A stretch of DNA of 64,000 bases, from assembly GCA_021162935.1 (NCBI GenBank), contig JAGGXR010000044.1, positions 1-64,000 of the forward strand, written 5' to 3'. Each line of letters opens with the position of its first letter. Within the stretch, counting starts at the first letter, position 1. Below the pieces are notes generated by a model. That model worked only from the letters and a program-made list of their open reading frames with translations. It made no database searches and had not been told where the DNA came from. This DNA comes from Deltaproteobacteria bacterium (GTDB lineage Bacteria; Myxococcota_A; Polyangia; HGW-17; SLPX01). Below, in pieces: positions 31,658 to 40,358 of this stretch. The position numbers and the translations under genes were made by a program.

Positions 31658-33862
31658 TTATTTGATCACGGATGACGGCCGAACACGGCGAAGGTGCAAA
31701 GGACCATGATGACGAATCAATGGCATTCGGGCAGGCTCCCCCTGGCTTCTGTAGACAGCCTGAGGCTTCGCATTCTTCATGAGAAATGCATACAGATGCG
31801 CCACTCCGCCCGCCTGGGAGAGCATTTTCTTTGCGTTGGCCAATTCCTCGTCGATCTTCCGCTTGAAAGAAGCAAACGGTCGTGCCCCCACGAAAAGCTT
31901 CCCGTTGATGAAGAAACCAGGAGTCCCACGTGCCCCCAGGAGATTCGAAAGTTTGCGCTGCTGCTCAAGCTCGGCACGATGGCTGTGCGTGTCGAGGGCC
32001 TTGTTGAACCGAGCCATGTTCAAGCCCAACTTCTTCGCCGTCTCTTCCAGAAACGCCCGCGGTCCCACGCCGAGCTTCGCCTGATTCGCATACAACTCGT
32101 GATGGAACTGCCAAAAACCCTTGTTCCCTTTTTGCTTGAACGCTTCCCAGGCAGCCTCGGCCGCAATCATCGAATTGCGATGAAACGGCAGCGGATTGTT
32201 GTGCCACACCACCTTGACCTTGCCCTGATAGGCCTTCATAATCTGGTCGATAGTGGGTTCGACCTTCATGCAGAAGGGGCATTGGAAGTCGGAAGACTCC
32301 ACAATCGTAATCAACGCGTTCTGGGCCCCCTTCCATGGTTTTCCCTCGATGGGGATCTTGTAGACGACCGTCGGATCCACGACACGACGGCGCACGGGAA
32401 GACTGCCTGGTAGATACTTCACCCGCGTGGCCGCCGTCTTCATGATCGTGGCATAATAGCTCGCAAGGGTGGACTTCCCAGTCTTGATGGTCTTTTCAGC
32501 CTTGGCCGCTTCCTCGTCGATGAGGGACTTGAAAAACTGGAAGGGCCGAGCGCCGCGGAGCTTTCGCCCGTTGATGAAGAACGTCGGGGTCCCCGTGGCG
32601 GCAAAAGTACGCGCAACCTGCCCCTGCGCCTGGAGCAAATGCTTATGGACGTGTTCTTCGAGCGCCTTGTTGAAATGGGCCATGTTCAAGCCCAACTTCT
32701 TCGCCGTCTCTTTCAGAAAGGCCTTCGGATCGCCACGCAGCTTGGCCTGATTCGCGTACAGTTCGGCGTGGAACTTCCAAAAACCATCGTTCCCCTTCTG
32801 CTTGAAGGCCTCCCAGGCAGCCTCGGCGGCGATCATCGCATTCCGATGGAACGGCAGCGGATTGTTGTGCCACACAACCTTCACCTTGCCCTTGTATGCC
32901 TTCATAACCTGGGTGATGGTCGGCTCGACCCTGCGAGAAAACGGGCATTGGAAATCCGAAGACTCGACGATCGTGACCAAGGCATTCTTGGCGCCCTTCC
33001 AGGGCTTGCCCTCGATGGGAATGCGGTACACGGCCTTGGAATCTTCTTGGGGCCGCTTCGGACGACGATTCGTCTTGACCGGCCCTGAGCCAAGAGACGT
33101 CCTGGCGTCCCTGAGTAATTCCCGATAGACCTGGACCCCAGCCCGTCCGTTCCTCAGACGCCCCTGCTTCTTGAGGCTGGCCAGCATCTTGTCCGCAGAA
33201 GCAAGTTCCTCCTTGACCACCTTTTCGAGCTGAGCCATGGCCACGTCGCCGCTCACGTACCGCCCGTTGATAAAGACACTGGGCATCTTGTGGATGCCGA
33301 AGCGAGCCGTCAATCGTCGGTCGAAGGTTACCAGACGATTGAGTCGGGGATCCTTGAGGTCCTGCTTGAATTTTGCAATGTTCAACCCCGCCTGGCTCGC
33401 ATACCGAATCAGATCGGCCTGGCCAAGCCGCGTTGACCCTGAAAAAAGCACGTCGTGGAACTTCCAAAACTTATGCTGCTGCTTGGCAGCCAAAACAGCG
33501 ACCGCCCCCAACTGGACGTTGGGCTTGTCCGGATAGCCAGTGAACACGAGTCGGACGTCCTTGGAAAACTTCTTCTGCAAAGCCACGAGCCGCTTCGCCA
33601 TGGCGCCGCATTTCGGGCAAGTCAGATCACTCACCTCGATGATGGTCACTTTGGCGTCCTGGGGCCCAAGCGACGGATTCGTAGCCCGAGGATAGATCCG
33701 ATAGCGCACGATTTGAGCGGGACACTGCTTGTTCTTACAGGATTTCTGCCGGCTCCCCATGGTAAACTTCCCGATGAGCAGACCAGCCACGAATACCACA
33801 ATGACTGAAACGACCACGGTGGGAACGGCCACACCTTCCTGCTTGGGTTCTTTCGTCGCCAT
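31658..33862 (-). CDS. Membrane-anchored triple DsbA-like thioredoxin-fold protein
   Basis: This 734-residue protein has a signal anchor near residues 10-35 (VVVSVIVVFVAGLLIG) and three DsbA-like domains facing the periplasm. Domain 1 (about 60-240) has C82-P-K-C85. Domain 2 (about 285-470) has C306-P-F-S309. Domain 3 (about 510-700) has C528-P-F-C531. Domains 2 and 3 are very similar (shared IPIEGKPWKGA, VTIVESSDFQCPF, VVWHNNPLPFHRN), so they arose by duplication. The cis-Pro loops GTPTFFING and GTPGFFING, and MPSVFING in domain 1, are present. The protein likely oxidises or isomerises disulfides in exported Cys-rich proteins, of which this window has several. AAAGGAG lies 8 bases before the ATG. 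Confidence 0.93.
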   Translation of the reverse strand: MATKEPKQEGVAVPTVVVSVIVVFVAGLLIGKFTMGSRQKSCKNKQCPAQIVRYRIYPRATNPSLGPQDAKVTIIEVSDLTCPKCGAMAKRLVALQKKFSKDVRLVFTGYPDKPNVQLGAVAVLAAKQQHKFWKFHDVLFSGSTRLGQADLIRYASQAGLNIAKFKQDLKDPRLNRLVTFDRRLTARFGIHKMPSVFINGRYVSGDVAMAQLEKVVKEELASADKMLASLKKQGRLRNGRAGVQVYRELLRDARTSLGSGPVKTNRRPKRPQEDSKAVYRIPIEGKPWKGAKNALVTIVESSDFQCPFSRRVEPTITQVMKAYKGKVKVVWHNNPLPFHRNAMIAAEAAWEAFKQKGNDGFWKFHAELYANQAKLRGDPKAFLKETAKKLGLNMAHFNKALEEHVHKHLLQAQGQVARTFAATGTPTFFINGRKLRGARPFQFFKSLIDEEAAKAEKTIKTGKSTLASYYATIMKTAATRVKYLPGSLPVRRRVVDPTVVYKIPIEGKPWKGAQNALITIVESSDFQCPFCMKVEPTIDQIMKAYQGKVKVVWHNNPLPFHRNSMIAAEAAWEAFKQKGNKGFWQFHHELYANQAKLGVGPRAFLEETAKKLGLNMARFNKALDTHSHRAELEQQRKLSNLLGARGTPGFFINGKLFVGARPFASFKRKIDEELANAKKMLSQAGGVAHLYAFLMKNAKPQAVYRSQGEPARMPLIRHHGPLHLRRVRPSSVIK

Positions 33863-34092
33863 CCATATACTCCTTTTTTCTTGTCTCTCGTACTCGGACA
33901 CGAATAAAGTCATCGACTCGTGCAGGACAATTTCTTAATGCAACGCAACCACGACTTCAAGCGATTTATTCCGACATCCATCGGGCCATCCGTCCGTGTC
34001 CCACCGGCAAAATCCGTGTTTGACGTCCCCCTGGCAAATTTCATGAACCAAGACTCGGACGAGCCTTTCGCCCTGAACAAGGATCGATCGTG

Positions 34093-36507
34093 ATGGCCCA
34101 CTGGACCTGGCGAGACACACTCCTCATGATCGGACTCGTCAGTCTGCCCCTATATCTGTTTCCCCACCTCGCATTCCTGCAGCACGCCAATGAAATGCCC
34201 AGGATGTTCGCGACCGAGGCTATGGCGCGGGGACACCTCTACATCGACGACGGTATTTCGACCTACCGGTACCGAAAACGTATGGATATCTCTCAAAGTT
34301 TCTGTCTGTCCGGACAGGTCGCAAGAGCACTCCGTGCGTCTGGTGCAGGCCCGATACGATCGTCATCCTGCAGGCCCCATTTCTACTCGAACAAGGCGCC
34401 TGGACCTTCGGCGTTCGCTGTTCCCTTCTACCGACTCGCCCTCCTCCAATCTCGAATCACCGGCAAGCGGGCCACCTATGCCCAAAAGCTGTGGTGGTCC
34501 AGACTGGGCGTCTCAGTCCTGTCCTTCGTGCTCCTCCTTCTGGGCCTGTCCTCGGTGATGGAGCGGCTCGACATCGACCCCCATCCGCGTCGTGCCACCA
34601 TGGTGGCCTATGGAGCCGGAAGTCTGGCACTCGTCTATGCTGTCCAGTTCATGTCCCACGAGCTCGCCGCTGCAGGAGCCCTGGTCTCCTTCGCACTGCT
34701 CCTGCGCAAACGCCTGTCGCCCGCCGTTCTCTTCGGCGCCGGCCTGACGGCGGGAATCGCCGTGGCCGCCGACTACCAGTCAGCGCTCGTGGTGGCCGTG
34801 GTCTTCGTCTTCGGCCTGTTCCGTCTCAGACACTGGTACGACGCCGTCATCGGCATAGCCGGAGCAGCCCTGCCCCTCGGTCTCCTCGCCTGGTACCATG
34901 CCGCCTGCTTCGGCTGGCCGCTATGGACCGGGTACGAATTCCTGGTGGACCGCTCCGACCAGGCCCTCCACGGGACCGCTCCCCTCGGCATCGTCGGCCC
35001 TCAACTCCACGCCCTGATCGCCAGTCTCTTTTCGGCCCGAGACGGCCTCTTTTTCCTGTCGCCCTGGTTCATTGCGACCCTGCCGGGACTGGCCATCCTC
35101 CTGGGAGGGGCCGAACATCAATATGAGCCGCACGACCACGAAGCACCGTCACCGGACCGATCGTTGGGGCGCCGACTCGCGACCCGTTTCAGCCTCGCCG
35201 ACGTCTGGGCCCTGTTGGGCATCGCCATCGTCTCCTGGGCGGTCGTCGCCCTGCTCACCCACACAACGGCCAACCGAGGCGTCCTGGCGCCTTCGGCTGG
35301 TCTGTGGAGCATCTCGGGCATCATTTTGGTGCTCACGGGACGGATGCGGTTTCGTCGTCCCGAAACGAAGCTGACCATTGGGTCGGTTATGGTCGCGCTC
35401 GGGATCACCACCCCTATTTTGGAGCGTCTGCTTCCCCAAGGCTGGTGGCAGGTCTTCGCCTGGACCACACTCGGATTGTGGCCTGCCATGGTCGTCCGGA
35501 TCCGACCCAACAGATACCTGACGACCGCCGGGATCGCCCTGGCGGTCTTCGATCTGTTGTACGGCCTTGCGGCCGGACAGGCAGGCAGCATCCACGGACA
35601 CGGGTTCCTACTGGCCGGTTGGCTGGCAGCCGGAATCTTGGCGCTCACTCTGTGGGCCACGGGAAGCGACGGTCCACCCCGACGCCCTCGAGACGCCCCG
35701 TCAACCAAATCCCTGCAATTCAGCGTGGGTCTCGTCATTCTCGTCATCCTGACGCTCTCGTTGTGGTTTCTCTCCTCGGTGCGTTTTTGGCACGGTGGAT
35801 GGCAGGTAGGCCCCAGATACCTTGCCGTAGCCCTGCCCTTTGCCGCCCTGGGAGCTGCTCCGGCGCTGCTGTGGGCCTGGAGACACAGATGGGCATGGGC
35901 CATCGTCTCCGGGCTCATCGTGGTCTCCATGGTCGTTTACGTCTTTTCGGCCGCGACCTTTCCCCATTATCCCAAAAGCTTCAAGAATCCGCTCTTCGAC
36001 CTGGTCTTCTACCTTTTCGACCGTGGATACGTGGCCACGAACCTCGGACAATGGTTCCACCTGACCGGAGCGTCGTCCCTGATTCCATACCTGGTTCTTT
36101 CAGCACTCCTCGCATGGTTCGTGGCCGCTGGCAGGTTGGGATTCCGGTCAGCAACCGACCGCGGTGGACGACGTCTCGTCATCGGAGTCCTCGGGATCTG
36201 TCTCGCTCTGTTCGTCCTGGCAGGATATCGCCGTCTGCCCCACACGAACTTCGAACGATGCTGCTCCTGGATCACCCGAATGTGGGATCGGGAACGTCAC
36301 GCCGCATCGAGGAAACAGTCGCCCACCGATCGCCTCCGCAGGTCGATGCGCCCCCGACGTCCCGGTCCCGATCGCTTGGTCAAACAAGACATGCCTCACA
36401 TTCTGCTTCTCCCTCTCCTTGATGCAAATAGTTCTCTTGAATCGAACCGAAACTACGGTATGATTGATGGGTTGGAGGAAGACACGACTGGGGCTGTTGC
36501 ATTGTGA
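34093..36507 (+). CDS. Large polytopic GT-C-like membrane protein
   Basis: This 804-residue protein has about 13-15 hydrophobic segments. The first extracytoplasmic loop contains ATEAMARGHLYIDDG and later FYSNKAPGPSAFAVP. The N-K-A-P-G pattern is typical of a family of GT-C/mannosyltransferase-like membrane proteins in which the first loop carries the catalytic acid. The C-terminal about 100 residues are basic and hydrophilic. It probably transfers a lipid-linked sugar to an envelope polymer, but the substrate is unknown. Starts at GTG 34090 or ATG 34093 are adjacent. It is divergent from the DsbA-like gene across a 230-base gap in which no confident promoter was identified. Confidence 0.75.
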   Translation: MAHWTWRDTLLMIGLVSLPLYLFPHLAFLQHANEMPRMFATEAMARGHLYIDDGISTYRYRKRMDISQSFCLSGQVARALRASGAGPIRSSSCRPHFYSNKAPGPSAFAVPFYRLALLQSRITGKRATYAQKLWWSRLGVSVLSFVLLLLGLSSVMERLDIDPHPRRATMVAYGAGSLALVYAVQFMSHELAAAGALVSFALLLRKRLSPAVLFGAGLTAGIAVAADYQSALVVAVVFVFGLFRLRHWYDAVIGIAGAALPLGLLAWYHAACFGWPLWTGYEFLVDRSDQALHGTAPLGIVGPQLHALIASLFSARDGLFFLSPWFIATLPGLAILLGGAEHQYEPHDHEAPSPDRSLGRRLATRFSLADVWALLGIAIVSWAVVALLTHTTANRGVLAPSAGLWSISGIILVLTGRMRFRRPETKLTIGSVMVALGITTPILERLLPQGWWQVFAWTTLGLWPAMVVRIRPNRYLTTAGIALAVFDLLYGLAAGQAGSIHGHGFLLAGWLAAGILALTLWATGSDGPPRRPRDAPSTKSLQFSVGLVILVILTLSLWFLSSVRFWHGGWQVGPRYLAVALPFAALGAAPALLWAWRHRWAWAIVSGLIVVSMVVYVFSAATFPHYPKSFKNPLFDLVFYLFDRGYVATNLGQWFHLTGASSLIPYLVLSALLAWFVAAGRLGFRSATDRGGRRLVIGVLGICLALFVLAGYRRLPHTNFERCCSWITRMWDRERHAASRKQSPTDRLRRSMRPRRPGPDRLVKQDMPHILLLPLLDANSSLESNRNYGMIDGLEEDTTGAVAL

Positions 36508-36567
36508 CCCAAAAAGGAGCGAGGGCACCCCAGGACACAGTCATCATCAGGCGGGGAGAAGAAACCT

Positions 36568-38508
36568 ATGAAGGAAGGGAAAGCGATCCGGGTTCTCCTG
36601 CTGGAAGACAGCAGTGACGACGCCGAACTGATGGAACGAGAACTCGTCCGCTCCGGTCTGAACCTGGAGACTTGGAGAGTGGTCCATGAAGACGCCTTTC
36701 GCCAAGCCATGGAGTCGTTCCGCCCGGACATCATCCTCGCAGACTATCGACTGCCAGCATTCGACGGAATGACGGCCCTCTCCATCGTGCACGACAAATA
36801 TCCCAACACGCCCTTTATTATGGTCACGGGCTTTCTCAACGAAGAAACCGTGGTCGAATGCATGAAGGCAGGCGCATGGGACTACCTGCTCAAGGGACAA
36901 CTCAAGCGCCTCGGCTCTGCAGTCCAGGCCGCTTTGGCTCGACGAGACTCCCAGGCTCAAAGGCTTGAAGCGGAAACAGAACTGAGACGCAATCAGGCTC
37001 TGTTCCGAGAACTCATCGAACACGCCCCGGACCTCATTGCCCTCCTGGATAGCGAAGGAAAATTCCAATTCGCGAGTCCCTCCGTGTCACGGGTCCTGGG
37101 GTATAGTGCCGAAGAACTCCGACATATTGCGGTCTTCGACATCGTCCATCCCGAAGACGCAAGGGTCCAGTTGGACACCCTCAAAAACCTCCGTCAGCCA
37201 GATACCATTACGCATGGCACGGCTCGATTCCGGACCAAGGACGGTCGCTACCGATTGTTCAACTGCAACTCCAGAAACCTCAGCGACAACCCGGACGTGG
37301 GAGGAATCGTGGTGAACGTACGGGACATCACCGAGGAACGACTCCTCCAGGAACGTCTGTTCCAGGTGCAAAAACAAGAGGCACTGGGAAAGCTCGCCGG
37401 TGGGATCTCCCACGACTTCAACAATCTGCTGACCGCCATCCTCGGCAACATCGAACTCCTCCAGGCGGGCATGGACAAGGATAGCGATCCGTATCGCCTC
37501 GCTGAATCCGTTAAGGAAGCCGCAGAGGCAGGGGCCCGAATCAGCCGTCAGTTGACGACCTTTGGCAAGGGCGATGTCGTCCTCCCGCAGGATCTCGATT
37601 TGTCCGAGGTCGTCCGACGCGTGTCTGGCACGTTCCGAGCCCTTCTCGGAGAACACGTGACGCTGAAGTTGGACCTGTCGAATGAATCGGTCTTCGTCCG
37701 ATGCGACCTCGGACGGCTCGAACAGGTCCTGCTCAACCTCGCGGTCAACGGTCAGAATGCCATGGAAGATGGAGGCATTTTGACAATCTCGACAAAACTC
37801 ATCGAACGAAAAAACGAAGAAGGCGTGGTCGCCCATTGGGCTGAACTCAAAGTCGCCGACACGGGTCACGGCATTCCCACCGAAGACCAGCCCCGAATCT
37901 TCGACCTATTCTACACGACCAAGGTCCAAGGCACGGGGCTTGGGCTGTACACGGTCAAAAGCATCATCGAAGGCCTCGGCGGAACCGTCACCGTCAAGAG
38001 CGCTCCGGCCAGCGGCAGCGAATTCATCGTTCGCATTCCTGCAATCCAGGTGGAACAGACCCGCCAGACGGCTCCGGTTCACGCTGCCGCAGAGTCCCCT
38101 CCAACGAGAGGGAAAGGCGAGACCATCCTGGTCGTGGAAGACGAACCAGTCGTGCTCACTTTCGCCGTGCGTGCCCTTGGAAGCCTCGGATACAACGTCC
38201 TGTCGGCATCCGCCGTGGACACAGCCATGGAGAAAGTCGCATCGGCAGAATCCATCGACATCCTCCTCACGGACATCGTCCTTCCAGGACCAAGCATCGG
38301 ACAACTGGCCAAACGGATGCGGTCCGCCAATCCACAGAGCCGAATCGTATTCATGTCGGGATACACGCAGGAAACATTTCGTCGCATCCCGATGGAAGAT
38401 CCTTCGGTCGAGTTCATCCAAAAACCCTTCACCATTGCGCAACTCGCAAAAACGATCCGCAAGGTCCTCCGACCCCGCCCACGGAAATCCGCGATTTCCG
38501 CACCATGA
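36568..38508 (+). CDS. Hybrid sensor histidine kinase (REC-PAS-HisKA-HATPase-REC)
   Basis: This 646-residue soluble protein has, in order: a receiver (about 8-125, phospho-Asp in IILADYRLP), a coiled linker, a PAS domain (about 145-265), HisKA with phospho-His H282 in GGISHDFNNLL, an HATPase domain (about 370-495, with N box LNLAVNGQNAM, G1 box VADTGHGIP, G2 box GTGLGLYTV), and a C-terminal receiver with D569 in LLTDIVLPG and a conserved Lys in IQKPF. No membrane segment is seen, so it senses a cytoplasmic signal or takes phosphate through its first receiver. No output regulator is adjacent; the response regulator at 28.4 kb is a possible partner. GGGGAG precedes the ATG. Confidence 0.96.
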   Translation: MKEGKAIRVLLLEDSSDDAELMERELVRSGLNLETWRVVHEDAFRQAMESFRPDIILADYRLPAFDGMTALSIVHDKYPNTPFIMVTGFLNEETVVECMKAGAWDYLLKGQLKRLGSAVQAALARRDSQAQRLEAETELRRNQALFRELIEHAPDLIALLDSEGKFQFASPSVSRVLGYSAEELRHIAVFDIVHPEDARVQLDTLKNLRQPDTITHGTARFRTKDGRYRLFNCNSRNLSDNPDVGGIVVNVRDITEERLLQERLFQVQKQEALGKLAGGISHDFNNLLTAILGNIELLQAGMDKDSDPYRLAESVKEAAEAGARISRQLTTFGKGDVVLPQDLDLSEVVRRVSGTFRALLGEHVTLKLDLSNESVFVRCDLGRLEQVLLNLAVNGQNAMEDGGILTISTKLIERKNEEGVVAHWAELKVADTGHGIPTEDQPRIFDLFYTTKVQGTGLGLYTVKSIIEGLGGTVTVKSAPASGSEFIVRIPAIQVEQTRQTAPVHAAAESPPTRGKGETILVVEDEPVVLTFAVRALGSLGYNVLSASAVDTAMEKVASAESIDILLTDIVLPGPSIGQLAKRMRSANPQSRIVFMSGYTQETFRRIPMEDPSVEFIQKPFTIAQLAKTIRKVLRPRPRKSAISAP

Positions 38509-38809
38509 CCCGAGCTGCCGCCACGGGTCCTCACGATGGGGGGATAATGACCCACATCGTCCAGAACGATGATCCCCTTTTCTCACGTCCACAGACAAAG
38601 ACACATTGATGAGATTCCAGCGCCCGCAAATACTTGACGGACGGACCTGATAAATCGTAAAAGGAGCGAGGAAAACCAGGCCTTTTCGTCTAAGATGGAG
38701 GCTATCTGATCTGGACCGAATCATCAACGGCGAGCCGACTCTATCGGTGGCCGTGACAGTCAGGCAACGTGTGTATGACGCGTCATTCCTGACGATGGGA
38801 GGTGGTCAA
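38509..38809. other. Intergenic stretch between hybrid kinase and zinc-ribbon gene
   Basis: About 300 bases hold no supported gene. TTGACG (near 38634) and a TAAAAG 18 bases later could be a weak promoter. The strong GGGAGGTGG near the end serves the next gene. Confidence 0.4.
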
Positions 38810-39244
38810 GTGGGGTTGTTCGACAAACTGTTCGGTCGCAAGAAAGACTCGCCAGCCGCGAGCCCACAAGAACCAGAACCGGCCGCCGCTGGTGAAGTGA
38901 CACCATCGACCGACGCTAGGGAACCCAAGACGGAGGACCGGCACCAGGACACCTCGGACGTCGTCGAGTCGCAGGCCGTCGAATCGGACAAACAGGCGAC
39001 CACCGACGCATCTGACGAACCGGCATCCGTCGCCACCGCCGAAGAGACGGCGACCGAAGCAGCGGCCGAGGAAGCCGAAAAAAACGAACCAGCCGAGGCT
39101 GCCGGTAACACAAATCCGCCGCATATGGCAGCAGCCACCATCGTGTGCTCCGGCTGCGGCAGGGACCTACCCGTGCCCCTGCCCGGCCATCCGACCACCA
39201 TCGTCTGCCCCTTCTGTACGGCGCAAACCGACTATACACCCTGA
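38810..39244 (+). CDS. Small acidic protein with C-terminal zinc ribbon
   Basis: From the GTG at 38810, preceded by GGGAGGTGG with 6-base spacing, the 144-residue product begins MGLFDKLFGRKKD, a motif that recurs at the start of many small cytoplasmic or membrane-associated proteins. An Ala/Glu/Thr-rich disordered region of about 90 residues follows. The zinc ribbon at the C-terminus is CSGCGRDLPVPL and then VCPFC. No transmembrane segment is present. The function is unknown; the amphipathic N-terminus may touch the membrane. A longer form from 38747 is possible but lacks a ribosome site. Confidence 0.75.
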   Translation: MGLFDKLFGRKKDSPAASPQEPEPAAAGEVTPSTDAREPKTEDRHQDTSDVVESQAVESDKQATTDASDEPASVATAEETATEAAAEEAEKNEPAEAAGNTNPPHMAAATIVCSGCGRDLPVPLPGHPTTIVCPFCTAQTDYTP

Positions 39245-39291
39245 AGTATGCCCTGAAGGATCCAACCGCCCCTGACGAGCGATTCGCCTCA

Positions 39292-39972
39292 TCACAGCCC
39301 CCTGGACGTCATTTCGAAATGATACCCGACGCTGATCACGGATCCGTATCCGAATCCAACCTTGAAATCCCCTTGGTAGAGTTCGCTCATGACGTGATAC
39401 CAGCCGGCATCGAGTTCCAAAGCAACGTAAAATCCGCGCCCGGACCGTGATCCCCCGAATCGGTACCCGACCCCCAAGCCCAAGACCCCGCCGATCACCA
39501 CGAGGGGACGATTCGCCAAAACCTCGACCTGTGGTGCCACGAACAATTCCAGGGGGATGCCAAGCCGATGGGCGATGCAGGGAAAGCCCGACACCCGAAT
39601 GACCGGGCCGAACGAAGCAGTCAGCATGGCTTCCTTTGCAAGCCTCGACGTGGAGTCCAACACCTCAGCCTTCGTGCTCCACCAGCCTCCACCAACCGCA
39701 AGTCGCGCGCCGATCCAGTTCGTCCCGCCGCCCTCGACGACCACACCTCCACCCACCATAAAATGGGACGTATCGAAGCCTCGAAACTGAGGTCCAGCCG
39801 TCACGATCCCCCAGGACGACAGCGCCGCCCCAGGACGGGCAAGGGCACGGCCGGACGTCATCATCACGACACCGATCAAAACAGTCCCCGCTAGCTTCGC
39901 GATGCTACGGCCGGATTTTCGCACGCTGAACCGTCCTGCCACGATGGCCTCCAAATGTGACTCTTTTCCCAT
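39292..39972 (-). CDS. Probable outer-membrane beta-barrel protein
   Basis: This 226-residue product has a signal-like hydrophobic segment (IAKLAGTVLIGVVMM) ending near ALA. The mature part is dominated by alternating hydrophobic strands rich in Gly and aromatics (MVGGGVVVEGGGTNWIGARL, AVGGGWW, later GLGVGYRFGG, FKVGFGYGSVISVGYHFEM), as expected for an 8-10-strand barrel or a related periplasmic beta protein. The last 20 residues do not end in the classical aromatic BAM signal (they end SRGL), although HFEM lies just before. ATG 39972 is preferred; a TTG at 39987 would add five residues. The substrate or partner is unknown. Confidence 0.7.
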   Translation of the reverse strand: MGKESHLEAIVAGRFSVRKSGRSIAKLAGTVLIGVVMMTSGRALARPGAALSSWGIVTAGPQFRGFDTSHFMVGGGVVVEGGGTNWIGARLAVGGGWWSTKAEVLDSTSRLAKEAMLTASFGPVIRVSGFPCIAHRLGIPLELFVAPQVEVLANRPLVVIGGVLGLGVGYRFGGSRSGRGFYVALELDAGWYHVMSELYQGDFKVGFGYGSVISVGYHFEMTSRGL

Positions 39973-39987
39973 GACCCGCCCAGACAA

Positions 39988-40358
39988 ACCTTCGAGCGGT
40001 GCCGACAGAGTGCCACAGACGATGCTTTCAGGTCAACATCGACCAGACGAAGTGCGGCTCTTTTTCCCCGAGGCGTCCGACGTCATGCGGCCAGACATAG
40101 GGCTGGAAGTTGTCGCCGCCGACGTCGGGCGGCCAAGGTCAGGGCTGACAACGTTGTGGGCAGTTTCTCATTCACAAATTTTGCAAGATGGTTCCATTTC
40201 AGTTCTCCGTCGGGCTAGAAGATTACTCCAGGACAAAGCGGGGCTTGCGGCGCGGCGGTTCTTGTGGAAATCTTGTGCTGTGACCTGTTCGTATGTCGTA
40301 CGGGTGTTGGTCGGTGGGAGTAGGGGTTGGGCAAGTGCAACACAAGGAGAGGTTTGGC
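39988..40358. other. Divergent intergenic region with a junction
   Basis: About 370 bases hold no supported gene. From about 40240 onward the + strand switches to G/T-rich sequence, which continues through the beta-helix gene. The left copy of a direct repeat lies at 40203-40240, just at this switch. AAGGAGAGG near the end is the ribosome site of the next gene. Confidence 0.5.
40203..40240 (+). repeat. Direct repeat, left copy
   Basis: TTCTCCGTCGGGCTA followed by (G)AAGAT, ACTCCAG and AAAGC. The same order of blocks recurs at 43286-43324 with small changes. The two copies bracket the beta-helix gene and the transposase remnant. Confidence 0.55.
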
